NCBI GenBank assembly: GCA_027943335.1
Contig: BSBK01003569.1
Location: 60,001-124,000, forward strand
DNA: 64,000 nucleotides
DNA from: Chamaecyparis obtusa
Lineage: Eukaryota; Streptophyta; Pinopsida; Cupressales; Cupressaceae
Direction: 5' to 3'
Positions 1 through 12,800 of the stretch are shown piece by piece (within the stretch, counting starts at the first letter, position 1; the number at the start of each line of letters is the position of its first letter). Below the pieces are notes generated by a model, which saw only the letters and a list, made by a program, of their open reading frames with translations, had not been told where the DNA came from and searched no databases. The position numbers and the translations under genes are program-made.

Positions 1-500
1 AGAGAAGGAAACAAAGTGAGTAATCAACTTCCACCTCCTCCTTCCTCCCTCTTTTTTCCAATGTTTTTTTTATGACATTAAAGTCTCCTCCTAGAATCCA
101 TAGTGAGTCTGAGCTTTGGTTGAGGAAGGATTCAATTTCATGCAAACTCTTAGTTTATCCTTATTTTGTATTGCACCATAAACATTGATAATGTTAAAAG
201 TTAAATTATTTATGTAGCTTCTTACAAAGCCCACTCATCCAAAATTGTCTAATTTCTGTAATTTCAACTGAAAGGCATCATGGATCCTAGATAATGGCCA
301 GGCCACTTGAGGCTCCTATTTTTGGTGAGGCTCGGAGTTCTCTAATTCCTAATTTACTTTTAAAGTTTTGCATTTATGTGTTGCTCATCTTAGTTTCTTG
401 AATTAAAAATAATTTCTAAATTATATGTATTAAAGCAACATTGATTATTGCTGCTTGTTAGGGGCATTCATGCCCTGACATTCTAGGTTAGGTTATTCAT
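1..500 (-). pseudogene. LINE ORF2, N-terminal endonuclease fragment
   Basis: The minus strand from about 500 down to 1 translates, with frameshifts and stops, into an apurinic-endonuclease-like N terminus of a plant LINE ORF2. Visible pieces are a start resembling NVRGMNAPNKQ, the catalytic-region IQETKM block, and WILGGDFNVIKKTLEKRG at about 50-110. The last matches the usual LGGDFN..EKRGG signature of LINE endonucleases. In an intact element this domain nicks target DNA for target-primed reverse transcription. It is cut by the window edge and disrupted by stop codons. The family assignment is firm; the exact start is not. Confidence 0.8.
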
Positions 501-1480
501 AGCCTCGTGGGAAGGATCTTCCCCTTCCCAACATGAAGAAGTGTTTTGATTTTCACCTACCCTGTAGCTTCGCCTTCTTTCTCTCTCAGTTCAACCTTTG
601 GTTTCCTTCCCCTTTTCTTTGATCTTTTTGCACAGTCCCAAAGATCTTCGACTATCCCTTGCAGAGGGTAATCCCTGAGGAACCTGAATCTTGATTTTCC
701 TTATTCTTAAGTTCAATTAACATATTTTTCTATAAAATAATCCTTTTTCATGTCTTCTAACATAATTCCCTCAATAAGGAGTTCTTTCTGAAGGTCCAGA
801 TCTTCCTTGTCACAGATCTCGTCAAGGAATTGGTCCATTAATTCTTTTGTTACTATTTTTCCCTAGATAATCTAAACTTGTTTTTACTTCTTCCTCTATT
901 CTATTGTCTTCTAAAAATGTTTCTTTACCCAAGTTCTTTTTTCCCTTGAAGAAATATTCCTTGAAGGGCCATCCCAAGCTCTCTTCTGTTGGTTCCTTAT
1001 CTGTAGGGGTTAAAAGGTTTTTTGAAACTATGTTGCTCAAATTGATCTTTTCTCCATATTCCAAAGCTTGGTTGTGATATGGATATGTCACCACTCCTGC
1101 CTTCTTCAACCTCAAGATTAAATCCTTTTACCTCCACTTGGGCTATTCTATCATTGGCTATTTCTTCATCCATATTTCTTTTAGCTTTGTTACTCAAATA
1201 TTTTCACCTGTGTATTTCATTTCCTTACTCCTATCTAGTGATAGTAAACTTTTCAACACATCAGAAATTATACCTTCCTCCTCCTGATTGTTCAGATTAT
1301 CTTTAGAACTGATAACTTTCTCTGATAGGATGGGGGTGTTCCTCATAGGTAATTGTTTCTTTTTTACTATCCTGGGCACCTCTGAGGGGAGATTTTGAGA
1401 AATTTATTTCAAGCCTAGAGATTTCTGCCTTGTTGAGTTATTCATTGGAGAATTAGCTAGAAGATTAATCATGAATCCAC

Positions 1481-2230
1481 TGTTAGGAATAAGGTGTCTC
1501 AACCTTGGATGATTCCTATTCTTATTATTTTTTTTGTAAAATGTATTTCTTGCAAATAATGTAATTAAGTGTGGGTGCACATGTCTAGTTGGCATGTTGA
1601 TGTGTCACTCCACTTAATGTGTTGGTATCTTGAATTGTGTGTAAAGAGATCATGGCTGAAATAGTTATGACGGATTCCTATGACACATAAGAGCTATGTC
1701 TAGAAGATTCAATGACAGGTGAAGACATGCGGCAACTAATAAAATTGAGTACTGTAAACTCTTCCCTAATCGTGGAGTTTAGGTTCCTATTTTCTCAAAG
1801 AATGGTAAAACCCTAATACGGCTATCTTTGGAAGTTTCCCTAAAAAAGGAAGTGCATAATATAAGCATTTTTTAGGGTTGCGAAGATAGGAGAAGTCAAT
1901 GTATTGTTGAAACATTTTAAGCTACTGCGATTTGTCTTCAAGGGTTGGAAAATCTTCTGAAGGAACTTGCATTACAAGTGTATTGTAAACTGTAATAGTT
2001 TTGATTAATACACTGTGCAGGTTTTGGAGTGCTGGGGTTTTTTACCGAAAGGTTTCCCTAGGGTAAATCATTGTGTCATTCTCTATTTTCTGTATGCATG
2101 GTATATTGATGCAATATCATTGTTAAATTAGTTAACGAATTTGAAATTGTAAGGATTTAAAATAATTTGCACAATACTTTCCTTTAGAGATTAGTGTAGG
2201 AAGCTGTTTTCGCACTTGAGTTTCCTTACA
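1481..2230 (+). mobile_element. Solo LTR, probably Ty1/copia type, 750 bp
   Basis: The segment starts TGTTAGGAATAAGG and ends TTTCCTTACA, giving TG..CA termini. It is flanked by identical 5-bp copies of TCCAC at 1476-1480 and 2231-2235. Deleting the segment and one TCCAC leaves the LINE ORF1 reading frame open through the site, which confirms the boundaries. No PBS, PPT, second LTR or coding sequence is present, so this is a solo LTR left by LTR-LTR recombination. The orientation (plus) is inferred from the copia-like TGTTAGGAATAAG start. Confidence 0.85.
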
Positions 2231-2395
2231 TCCACCACCCGCTTCATATAAATGGATGGCAATATTCTTGGGTGGAGTTGTCCCTAGGTGGGCTGGTTTA
2301 ATACTCCTCTGAGTTTGTTTGAAATCTCTGACTATATCTGGCAAAATAATAGGGTTTACAAAAAACTTATTTGTGCTGCTTCACACTAAGAGTGG

Positions 2396-3883
2396 TGTAA
2401 CACCCCATATGTGAAAATTTAAATAAATGACAACCAAAAGTGAACCAAATGAATCAACCAGAAAAGCACAACAATTTTTTTTTAATATAAACAAGATACA
2501 AATCAGCACCGAATTACAACTCAACTGACTTAATCAGTTATTTAAATATCCAAGGTAATCAATTACATGAGATTATAACAATATAATCAACATTTAATAC
2601 ATATATCCTAAGAGTTCCAGAATGTATCTAATTGCCCATAGCTATCCTAAGCACTGTTCTGATAACAAGTAACTAGGTAATAATTTGTTTTCCATAAATC
2701 TTTATAGCAGCTAACCATTCCCCCAAAAACATTATTTTCCTCATCTAGAATCCTGAAAACACCAAAATAGAAAATAGCCACAAACAAACAGGGCTTAGTA
2801 AACAAGACTAAGATGATGGAATACCTCCAAAGCATCTGCATCATACAGGTTAGATCCTTAACAAATCAACTGAACCATACATATAAAAATAGACATATTT
2901 CATTATTGATAGGAAGCATTTCATTTCTATTCAATAGAAATATACAAGTACTTCATTTCATTTCCAACAGAAATAAACTCGCAAAGAAAATGACAAGGTG
3001 ATGATCCACTAGCTTTGGGTATCTACATAAGAATCAACGATCAGCAACCATATAGGAAACTCGAAGAATTCATTATGCCAGCCTTATTCTTTACAAGCAA
3101 TAAGGTAAATCCATTCCCTTACTTCACCAACATGTGTAAGTAATCAGGGCAACATATTTTATCTTTTTAAATGAAACCCATAGCCCATGAATTATTAAAT
3201 TATCACTTAGTAATATAACTGATAGATATTCTTTCACCCTTAGGCTCCAGACAAAAAGTCAGTTTCCCATACTAAGGATCACACTTGCATTATCTCAAAA
3301 CACTTCATACTACCAATAATAGTTAAACCATAATAAAACCTGAATTATCAAATTCAACTATTAATGTTTACTTAATAAATAAAATCCTTAATACTGAATC
3401 AACAATTAAAATATCCACATACATCCATGAAACCTCTTTTCAAAATAACCACAGAAAAGCATCTTCTTTTCATCAACTGAAAGAATAACTTAAGAAAAAT
3501 CTCCAATACTATCCTTAGTAAACTCAAGTAATAATAATATCCAATTCCTAACAACCAATTGCAATATTATAACTGATAATTGAAATATACAATTTTATTA
3601 TCAACTGACCGATACCATTAACACTTAAAAATCAATTCCATTAAGCTATCACATTCTAACTAACAGAGTTATTTGTAAATCCATGGAAGGTTAACAATCA
3701 AATTCATATACTAATGTTTAATGCAGAATTACACATTATCTACATATTTACCACCCATATAAAAATGCACTTGTATCAATTCTGTCATCTCTGTTACAAA
3801 GTCACATATGTACATACTTATAGGTGTACACACATATATATACACTCATGGTATGTGTATATACATATACATACATACATACA

Positions 3884-3963
<80 letters not shown>

Positions 3964-6651
3964 GTACCCTTGTAATTATATAGAGTATAGAACACTACAT
4001 CACAATTATAATTCTATCAGAAAAACATAAAATCAGATAACTCATTCGAAACATGAATTGTCATTTATTGTTGTCACACCAAATATTCTGCAGATAGAAA
4101 ATCTACTGCTACAGTAATTGTCGAATAGTCTACCGACCACAACCAAAACCCAAGTCTTCGAAAGAACATAGTGACCATAGTGATTTCACCACATCCTTCT
4201 ATATTAACCGATAGTACCAAAGTACATGATAAACTACATTCCCATATCCTGCTACAGCACATTTATCAAACAGAACACGGTTCCTAATAAAAGTTAATGT
4301 CAACCCAAGTTTATCCTCTTGGCAAGTAAACATAGAATTTAATGACCAGAACTTAATCCACCTCTTTGTATAACATATAACTGTTGATGGCCATACCAAT
4401 AATTAACACTAGAGATCTATACATTGCTATACGCGGCTGTACTAAACAAAAAACTTCTTGTTAACTTAAACTCAATTCTCGAAACCAATTCAACAAGCTC
4501 CTAAATAGAGAAAAACACCTTGCAAACCTCAAACCACAACACAACAAAATTTCTCATTCCAAAGCTCGGCAAGACCAGTAAATCAACTGCAATAATCAAT
4601 AGAGGGCATCTAGCTAACATTAACTATTATTACTCACAGGAACAGTTATAAAATAGAAATATGAAGTTGGGTACAAGTTACGACATCGCATAATGTTCCA
4701 AGATTGAAAAGAACCTTCCCACTATGGATACTCACTAATCCAAACCAAGGAATCCATAGAACCGATATCCATACAAAATAGAGAACACAATATAACTAGA
4801 AGTCTCGACACCCAAATGCCTAGCAATAAGTTCAAATACCAACACTATAACAGTCTAATCCTGAAACACAAATTAACATTCCATTGACTCGGTAGTATAG
4901 GTAACAGAGAGGCAAAAACTTCGTAGTCCTAACTCCCAACATGCTACTCCCATAAGCACCACATTTCAGTTTCCCTTGACCGAGATCACCATAACTTACA
5001 CCAAATAGTGAAACACATTTTGCTTCCAAGACTCAGAAAAACCCTACATCTTTATAATCTTATCTTAACAGTATCACCAAATTTGACAAACCCTAAAACA
5101 ATACTACTAACAAACTGAACAGAAAACACACTACCGAATTCCCCAATTTCTAACAGTGAACATAAACACTCTAATGCTCATACATTTCAAAAGATATTTC
5201 CACAGTAACACATGAAACATTCCTAACACAATGCACGATATGAATAGATATAGTATTTAATGAACTTTTATAAACCAAATTCATAAATAAGACAAGAGTT
5301 GAGTTAGAAAATGCCCCTACCTTTATTACAGAGTGGGGGTGTTCTTGAAACTCAAAAGTTGAAACCAAAGACCTCGCTCCCAACTGGCGAGCTACACCAA
5401 ATCCAAGCCCTTTACTTAGCAGCAAAGCTAAACCCACCGAAAATGTCCAAGCACCAAGTAATGAAACAGAGCACACTGTGACAGAGCTCGGTTCACAAAC
5501 ACATAAACTGAATAGTGTTTCCAAATAACAAGCTCAAAGAATAGAAACAGTACCGTGATATGCATAATGGAGAATCCCATTAATAATGCACAGGTATACA
5601 ACCATTTTCCCCTGCAAGCTAAATAGAACAACCCCATTATCGCAACCATTCCAGGAATCAAACACACTTCCTCATAACAGAGAAAACCTTGCCAATGCAA
5701 ATGATCGACAGCAAATTGAAGTCATTCAATTCTAATATGCATGCCGTAGCTGCATTAATTTCAAACTTATCTTTTATTGCCACTTTCACTAAACAATGGG
5801 ACAGTTGTCACCGCAGTACACGTACTTACCAGGAACTCCCAATTACACATGCTCAGAATTAAATCACATAAGAATATAACAATCAAATCCCAATGCACAA
5901 TCGAAGCTAAGTAAAACAAATATCTTATCAAAGTGAGATTGATATGTCATAGCCACATTAGATCATAGGTCACGAAAACCATAGGAAGTATTTCAAAGCC
6001 CCAAAGCCTAGGTTAAACAAATTACTAACCTTAGCTTGTTTTACCATAATACATAGAATGTTAGGATATTACTAACACCCCTTCTAACTTACACATAACT
6101 TACTACTAATTCATTGTAACATTTTACTAATTTATTTTCTTTTAAAATTCAATTTCCATTTAACAATTAACATTAACATAATAAAATATATTTCAACAAG
6201 TAATCATTAACCATATAATTACTAATATTTTCCTTAACAAATACAGACTAACATAACATCAAACATCACATTATGAAATCTTAATAGTAGCATAGGAATT
6301 TCTTTTCCTATTTAAGAAATGAGTTTATTTAAACTTATAGACAATCATCTCCCAAATACCTTAAATAATCAGAGAAAACCGATAGTTCAGAAAGTATAGT
6401 ATCTACAACTATTTTATTAAATCAAATAAATCCAACGCCATAATCTAACAAAAGATTAACAACTAACTGTCAAGTTAAATATCCATATTCTGTCAAAGAT
6501 ATAAATCAAAGTTTAAACAAAGCTATAATCCAAATCACAACCAAAAGAGTTTGAACATAAACAAATCCGAACCAAGACATAAATTCACACTAAAGAACTA
6601 TAAGAAGCTGCAGAATCAGAAACCAAGCCAGAAGCAGATAGGGGCATGACA
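2396..6651. mobile_element. Very long solo LTR or non-coding LTR element, 4,256 bp
   Basis: The segment starts TGTAACACCCC and ends GGGGCATGACA, a near-inverted TG..CA pair typical of plant gypsy LTRs. It is flanked by AGTGG at 2391-2395 and 6652-6656. Removing it keeps the surrounding LINE ORF1 in frame. I find no internal LTR pair, PBS, PPT or pol-like ORF. The ORFs inside are short, rich in Cys/Val and have no recognisable motif. The simplest reading is a solo LTR of an element with unusually long LTRs; a large non-coding derivative is the alternative. It contains a (CATA)n/(TA)n microsatellite. Confidence 0.75.
3857..3960. repeat. CATA/TA microsatellite
   Basis: Compound simple repeat: about a dozen CATA units followed by TA dinucleotides with one interruption. 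It lies inside the 4.26-kb LTR-like insertion and creates artificial Tyr/Ile/His-rich ORFs. Confidence 0.97.
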
Positions 6652-7245
6652 AGTGGGGGGAGAGATTTGATCAAAATATCCATTCTTACTATGATGATAT
6701 TTTCTGGTTGAGGATATTTAGAGGATACAGACCTTTCAAAAAATCCTATTCTATTCCTGATCTATTTAAGAATGATTTTGTTAGAACATTCCAAGGGAAA
6801 ATTATTTAGCTTTATCGCTCTAGATACTAATATGCCTCTAATATTTTTAGGGTTAAATGATAGAATCCAATCTAAAATTGTAAAATCATACCCTAAGTAT
6901 TTAGGGCATGTATTTTCCATGAATTTTTCCTTAGTTTCTATTTTATAACAATATATAAATAGGAATTCATCTGAGAGAAGAGAGATACTTACTTGATCTT
7001 TGAGATTACTCATTAGTTAGTCTACAATTTTGGTTGTGGGGACTCCATAGCCATTCCATCTCAGAAAAACTCCCTTAAGTTTCATCAATTCCTTGGAGGG
7101 CTCAATAATTCTATCCTCTACTACAATACACATAGGTGATTGCGAAGCCATTCTGTGATAGGGTGGAGAGTAGGGAGTGATTGTAGGTTTTGAGGAAGAT
7201 GGGTAGTTGGTATTAGCTTAATGGTTTCAAATTCCTCACTTGTGT

Positions 7246-7268
7246 GGGGGGGGGGGGGGGGGGGGGGG
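7246..7268. repeat. Poly-G tract (23 G)
   Basis: An uninterrupted run of 23 G lies between the 205-codon ORF at 7295-7912 and the LINE ORF1 start at 7151. It could be a slippage site that separated the two reading frames, or a sequencing or assembly uncertainty. Confidence 0.95.
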
Positions 7269-7294
7269 TGTATAAGTATTTTTTGTGGGCTGGG

Positions 7295-7912
7295 TCATAA
7301 TGGGAGATTGAACCCTTTTTTCCTTTGAAGACTTTTCTCTTCACAGATGAGGGGGATTGGTTTTAGGATTTGGATGTTGCTCCAATTTTTGGAGAGTGTC
7401 AAATTTTTTTTGAAGGTGAAGGGGCTTTGCTCCATATATATATGATGTGGAGAAGTTTCCCTATATCTCTTGTGGTTTCTGGCTTTAATCCAACTGTCAT
7501 CTTCCTTCCCTATGTCTGAGGGCCTCCTAGGGTATGGTTGTTCCCCAAAAAATCTTCTTCCATTCATTGCCAAATGAATATCCTCATGATTATTTGCTGG
7601 TATAATTAAATATATGGGAGCCCTTCGTGCCCTGGCCGATGAAAAAATGTTGACTGCATTTATGCCTAAAACAAGATGGGAAGGAGGAAAACCTAGAGCA
7701 CGTGCATATCTGGTCTTCGAGAATACATCGATCTGCCTATCTAGAGAATCCGCTATGAAGACAACATGATTTTCATGAAAAAGATGAGCCATTTTTATGA
7801 AAATATTTCTCTGTTTACAAATTAAATCTCTTAATTTATTGGGTTTATTTAAAATCATGTGACCTTTTTGTTTGGGTTGGCTCATTTTATTAAAATAGTA
7901 TAGTAATTTCAA
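7295..7912 (-). CDS. Uncharacterised 205-aa ORF upstream of LINE ORF1
   Basis: This open frame encodes 205 residues rich in basic and aromatic amino acids, with clusters such as ARARRAP, RRPSDIGK and ARNHKRYRE. I recognise no domain. It lies 144 bp upstream of the LINE ORF1 ATG on the same strand, separated by a 23-G run, so it may be the 5' part of the same ORF1 shifted out of frame, or a small upstream ORF of the LINE. An unrelated remnant is also possible. The region has no convincing start context; an internal Met (MAHLFHEN) is another candidate start. Confidence 0.35.
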   Translation of the reverse strand: MKLLYYFNKMSQPKQKGHMILNKPNKLRDLICKQRNIFIKMAHLFHENHVVFIADSLDRQIDVFSKTRYARALGFPPSHLVLGINAVNIFSSARARRAPIYLIIPANNHEDIHLAMNGRRFFGEQPYPRRPSDIGKEDDSWIKARNHKRYRETSPHHIYMEQSPFTFKKNLTLSKNWSNIQILKPIPLICEEKSLQRKKGFNLPL

Positions 7913-9896
7913 CCTATGTAAGTTATTTTCAATTAGATGCTTTATTTTAATTTATAATAAATAGGTTGGGCATTAAATTCTTAATCCATTATATGGATAT
8001 CTATAAAGTTGGTTTAATTTAATAATTGGATCAAGCATAATATGTATGGTCAATTAATTACCTAATCAAGTTAGGATTGGGGTAATTAATTTAGGGATAT
8101 TAATAACACCCTTCGTCTCTTAGTGACCCATATATTTTTAAACTATTATGTTTCCATTTTTTATTTAATCTTTTTTGATAAATGATTAAATTTAAAGGTT
8201 GAGACTATAGTGCAATAAATTTTGGACTACACCATTAAATTTGAATTTAATATAGAATTATAATATAAGAGTTTATTATAGATAAATTAATACTTTGAAG
8301 TATTGTTATTCATGCTCTTGGACCCTTGTAAAAAAATTTAAGCATAACATAATTGAATCTATAATTAAACCTAGTCTTTTCTAGGGGTTTAAAAAGTAAA
8401 ACCTAGTCAACTCTTCCTACTAGGGTTTATGTTGACTTTAGTGATTAAAACTCATTTAAGTAAACTGATAACTTGAGGGAGATTGACTAAGTCATTATGG
8501 TCATGATACCTCTTAATCACATTCAATTATGCACTTCCTTAAATTGAAAACTGAAAATGTTTAGATACCCTAGTCAACTTGATGTTAGTTTAGAAAAAAA
8601 ATTATTGGCATGTCTTGTTCAATTTTCAAGCATGAAAATGTTGATGGGAATTTGTGATGGCCTTTCCAATAGGGAGAGAGTTTTCACTTGGTACTGAGGT
8701 ACTTACTGACTTCTCTTGAAGAGGTTGATCAGAGAGTGAACTCTCCTAGCCTCCAAACGCCTGGTAGTTGGGATACAACAGTGCAAGAAAGGTTTAGATG
8801 GACAAATGACTATTTTTTTTTTATGTTGAGGGGCCTGCAAGTATTTTTTAGATTATTAAAAGAAAGCGCACAAGATAGGCCAAAATTAGTAGATAGATAT
8901 ACCTATAGTCATATTGCAAACTTCTAAACATCAACAATGCTCAAAAAAAGAAATAGTAACTATAGTAAAGATATGAATGATCATCAATCAAAACATATAT
9001 TAGTAGTGAAAGCAAAAAAAATTCAGTTAACTATCAAAGAACTTTGAGAAAAGGACATAGAGAAGCATACAACATAAAATAGATTTGTTAAATCTGGAAT
9101 CAAGAACAATAAAAACTATAGTACTGAGAGTAGTCTTTATTCTTTCATCAACTTAAAAGGGCCAACATCATTGGTTCGTAGATTCATGGCTCCTAGGGAG
9201 CATTAATCTACTAAGAGAACTAACAACTAAATTGACCAAAAAAAGGCACAACTATAGCATGGAAAAAAATCATCAACTTTTTTGACCCTTGGTTAGGTAT
9301 CAGACTTATTATTTATAGACAACCTACAATCTACATTAGGCTTTACAACCCACTTTTTTGAACCATAAAATATAATATTTATAACTGGTACTACTTGCAC
9401 TGTCAAAAATATCTGATCATGGTAAAATAATTGAAAAGGAAAAAAGAAGAGAGGCTAGGAAGGAAGAATGAGAGAATCATGAAAATAATCATTGGGAGAC
9501 ACCACCAAACATATGGATGTAACATATTCAGTCTAGGTGCCTCAAGAAGTGCGATCCATAAAGGTAGCAACAACTCTATGTATCCATGTCTCCTTCTCAT
9601 GTATTCAATTATAAATGATGGAGTGGCACCTTAAGAGTTCATATGGCATGTATATTCTTCCACCCTCCACCTGTCACTTTCAGTTGTACTGTACATGCTC
9701 AGCCTCTGACAATACTTCTGATAATCAATTTGAGATGACGATCAGTCAGCTTTGGGGAAATCATCAATGCAAACCACCGTAAAGAATAAAAAAATGTGAA
9801 GTTCAGAACTCTAGACTCCAAGAGGTTACACTTAAAGAAGGATGAATGAAAGAATATGGGTTTGTGGGAGAATAAGCCCTAGAACCCGAAGAATTT
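7913..9896. other. AT-rich spacer, no recognised gene
   Basis: Nothing here is securely identifiable. A short plus-strand open stretch at 8688-8927 (79 codons, containing WDTTVQERFRWTNDYFFFMLRG) looks more protein-like than the background, but I recognise no family and it has no supporting context. Confidence 0.5.
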
Positions 9897-12800
9897 ATGA
9901 CTCAAATTTTTAGAAGGCCTCCAGTATCTCAGTTAAACCTTCCTCATCTACATCTTTTAGGAATTCCATGAGGCTTATGACTTCTTTGAGATGGTCTTTA
10001 GCATCTTCATCTTTTCTTTTTAATTCATAAGCCACCTTGGTGGCATCATAGGCCTTAAGCATCAGTTGGGAGAGAATTCCCAAAACTAAACTATCAAAAT
10101 CTCTTGAGAGTCAAAATTGTGCATCAGTCTTCTCATAAAAATTAATCAATAAGGGTGAAAATTCCCAAGAAAACAAATTTTGATGAGGTCACCTCCCAAA
10201 TGAATATAACAAACTGGTCCATTGGGCCCTAGACTCTGGCTTTTTGATCTTCTAAGACTTTAACTAGTTTCTTTCTTGTCTTTATCTTGAATGCAAGTAT
10301 GGTGTACTAGGTCTTCAGTAACTAGCAAGGTTTGTTCCCTAGAATATGTATTTCAACCAAGTTATCTTCTTCCAGGTTCAAAATTTCCTCGAGGCACTCT
10401 TTCCAATCCTCGTACTTCTCTGCCTAGGCCTGCCATGGAAAAATTGCCATGGAAAAATAATCATGCTAATTTTATCTACAACTTTATGAGCACTGTAAAA
10501 TTATGGGATGGATTTGGATGTAAGTTTCCTAACTGCCTCTAGTTGATCCTCTATCCATCCATCCATTTCCAAGGCTTTCTTTTCCATTACCCAAATCGCA
10601 TCTATGTTGCCTTATGGAAGTGGCATTCCAGAAGTAGAGGCCTTTGACATTGCAGAAGGGAGAGGGGATTCTAATTTAGAAAAGAGCTTCTAGAGATTTG
10701 ACTTAGATCCCTAAAGCTCTTTCTTCTTCTGGTACTATTTTTCATCCTTTCATAGATGATCTTTCTCATGTCATCAAGGAGGTCCAGTTCTCCTTTTTGG
10801 TTTCTCTGACCTAGGAGAATCTCTATTACTGTATAAGCTTCTGCTGCTAGTTCTGATTCTTCCATTTTCTTTGGTTGGATGACCACTATCAACACCATAT
10901 CTCCATATGGACCCCTCCAAATTGTATTGAGGGTATGGGCCTTCTTCAACATTTTAGGCACTTGTTGTTCTGTCAAAATTTTTGCTAGTGAAAGAGGAGA
11001 AGTTATTTCTATAGTTCTTTTCCTCCTTTGAGATTCAACCAGCCATTGGGGTGGGACTTGTACCTCACCTATTATTATTTCTAGTCCAATGGGATTTTTT
11101 TTCAGGCATTTGATCCATTCCTTCTATGGCCAAGTCTTCCAAATTATTGCCAAGATTATTCTCTATATTTTCTCCTGCCCGTACATTATCTTTGGGGGTA
11201 TCCAATTTGGGTGAAGTGGTTGGAAGATTTTGTGCAATGCAAACTTCCTCTTTTTGGGATCTCGAAGGAGCCACTTCTTCATCTATATCAATGGGAAATG
11301 TTCCTTGAATATCTACTTGAGATGGAGGGATGACTACTGGGGGTATGGTTGTTCCTGAAGGTCCAATTTCCTTAGAGGCCAATGATTGTTCCCCCGTCCT
11401 TGCATCTTCTTCCTTTTTCCTCTCTTCTTCTATCTTCTTTCTTTCTTCCTCTACCATCCTCGTGGTTTCATCATATCTTTGTTTCTCAGAGGTGAGCATC
11501 CTTAGTGATATTTTCTTATTGTTCTCTTTGCTAGAGCTTGTCCACCTATTCTTGAGCACACTTTCCAACTTCTTCAATTTTCTTGGCCTGTTGGAGAATA
11601 TATGCATCCATCTCTTAGACTACCTCTTTGGCCATTCTCTCATGTTCTACTACGTGGTGCAAACTTCCCTGTTCATCGACATGGAATAAGTGAAGTTTCT
11701 AGTGGATCTTCCAAAATTTTATCTATCTCAAGGAAGTGTGTAGAAGGAATATCATGGACCTCAGCCTCTTTTTCATGTTCTAGGCTTGGGTCTAGAGAGG
11801 GAATGTTTACTTTCTATTTCTTCCTTCTTTTGAGGGGTGCTCTGACAACTTCTATTTCTACTTCTTGTTCTACCTCAACAAATGGAAACCAAAATAGGGA
11901 AACCACAGAGGGTGTTGGGGCATCCAAAGTTTGGAATCCTATGGGGATGGATCCAAGGCCAAAAGTGACAATCACTTCATATGCTTCCTTTAATTTTTGT
12001 GAACTCTCTAATTTCTCATTTAATTACCTCATTAGAGGCTCAAGTACTAGGTTAGATGGTTGGGACAACTCACATACCTTTTTCTTCCCATGGGATATGG
12101 ATTTCCCTACTGTTTGGGGTCTTGAAATGGTTTCCCCCTTTGGGTATGTTTCTAGGCGGATGCTCTTTGAACAAATCCCCTCAAAATAATCTTGGATTCA
12201 CTCAATTATTTCTTGGTTATGGCCTCAATGCTCAAAATCACCAGAGTGTCCCAATCTACTGGAGGGAGACCTAACTTATCATTTCCCACTTCTTTATACT
12301 CAGGGTCTTCAAGGGACCCATTATCTAAAAAAATTTATGGGAATGATCAGAGGCCAAGACGCTCCATCATACCCTTTGAAATTCTTACATATTTCATGTT
12401 CTAGACATCAAAATCATCTTGGCAATCCTCCAAAAAATATTCTAAGTGCGGCTTGTGGGAATGAGTTCTTGGGGGCATCGCCTTATTGAGGTGACCATGT
12501 GGATCATAATTGTGAAACCTGAGTGAAAATTTGGATAAGTCAAAACTATTCAACTCATTTTCTACTTCTCAGATGGTGGAAAGGGAGTAGGTATACTTAC
12601 TACAGGTAAAAAGGAAAGAAATTGAGGCAATCTTCTTTGTCACCAATTGGGCATGCACCTCAAGAATATGCCAACAAAAATATAACAAATTAATTTTATC
12701 TCTCCAGCTCTTTGGTAGTAAAAATGGGTTCCTAGTGAATTTGGTGACTTGGATATAGGTGAACTATAAAAATTGGATGAAATAACATCCCCATGGGTTG

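Larger units (their letters stand above)
1..7151 (-). mobile_element. LINE (non-LTR retrotransposon), 5' part, split by two LTR insertions
   Basis: On the minus strand a LINE runs from about 7151 (ATG of ORF1, possibly further upstream) through ORF1 to the start of ORF2 and leaves the window at position 1. ORF1 has a DUF4283-like domain and a basic tail. ORF2 begins with an APE-type endonuclease containing a GGDFNV motif. Two LTR-type insertions, 1481-2230 and 2396-6651, interrupt ORF1. Each has a perfect 5-bp target duplication, and the reading frame runs through both empty sites. ORF1 carries several stop codons, so the copy is dead. The RT and 3' end lie outside the window. Confidence 0.85.
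557..7151 (-). pseudogene. LINE ORF1 (DUF4283-type RNA-binding protein), interrupted
   Basis: ORF1 starts with MASQSPMC at 7151 and survives in three exon-like pieces: 7151-6657, 2390-2236 and 1475-557. The first contains the pattern DWILSFNPKNIRG...IKLNNFPLE...IRNRIGFFE, which matches the DUF4283 domain of plant LINE ORF1 proteins. The second and third join as YEAGGG|FMINLLANSP with no frame change once the solo LTR is removed. The C terminus is basic (RGRKPKVELREKEGEATG) and ends near 557, just before ORF2. Several stops occur, at least some at likely former CAG codons. ORF1 proteins coat LINE RNA. The DUF4283 call rests on visible motifs, not on a profile search. Confidence 0.75.

Noticed and set aside
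3714..4030. His/Ile/Tyr-rich ORFs
   Set aside because: They are translations of the CATA/TA microsatellite.
4074..5700. Cys-rich minus-strand ORFs resembling small secreted proteins
   Set aside because: Inside the 4.26-kb LTR-like insertion, overlapping, without motifs or shared family; likely chance ORFs.
6068..6651. Possible right LTR inside the 4.26-kb insertion
   Set aside because: AACACCCC recurs near 6074 but following bases do not match the element start, so I keep the solo LTR reading.
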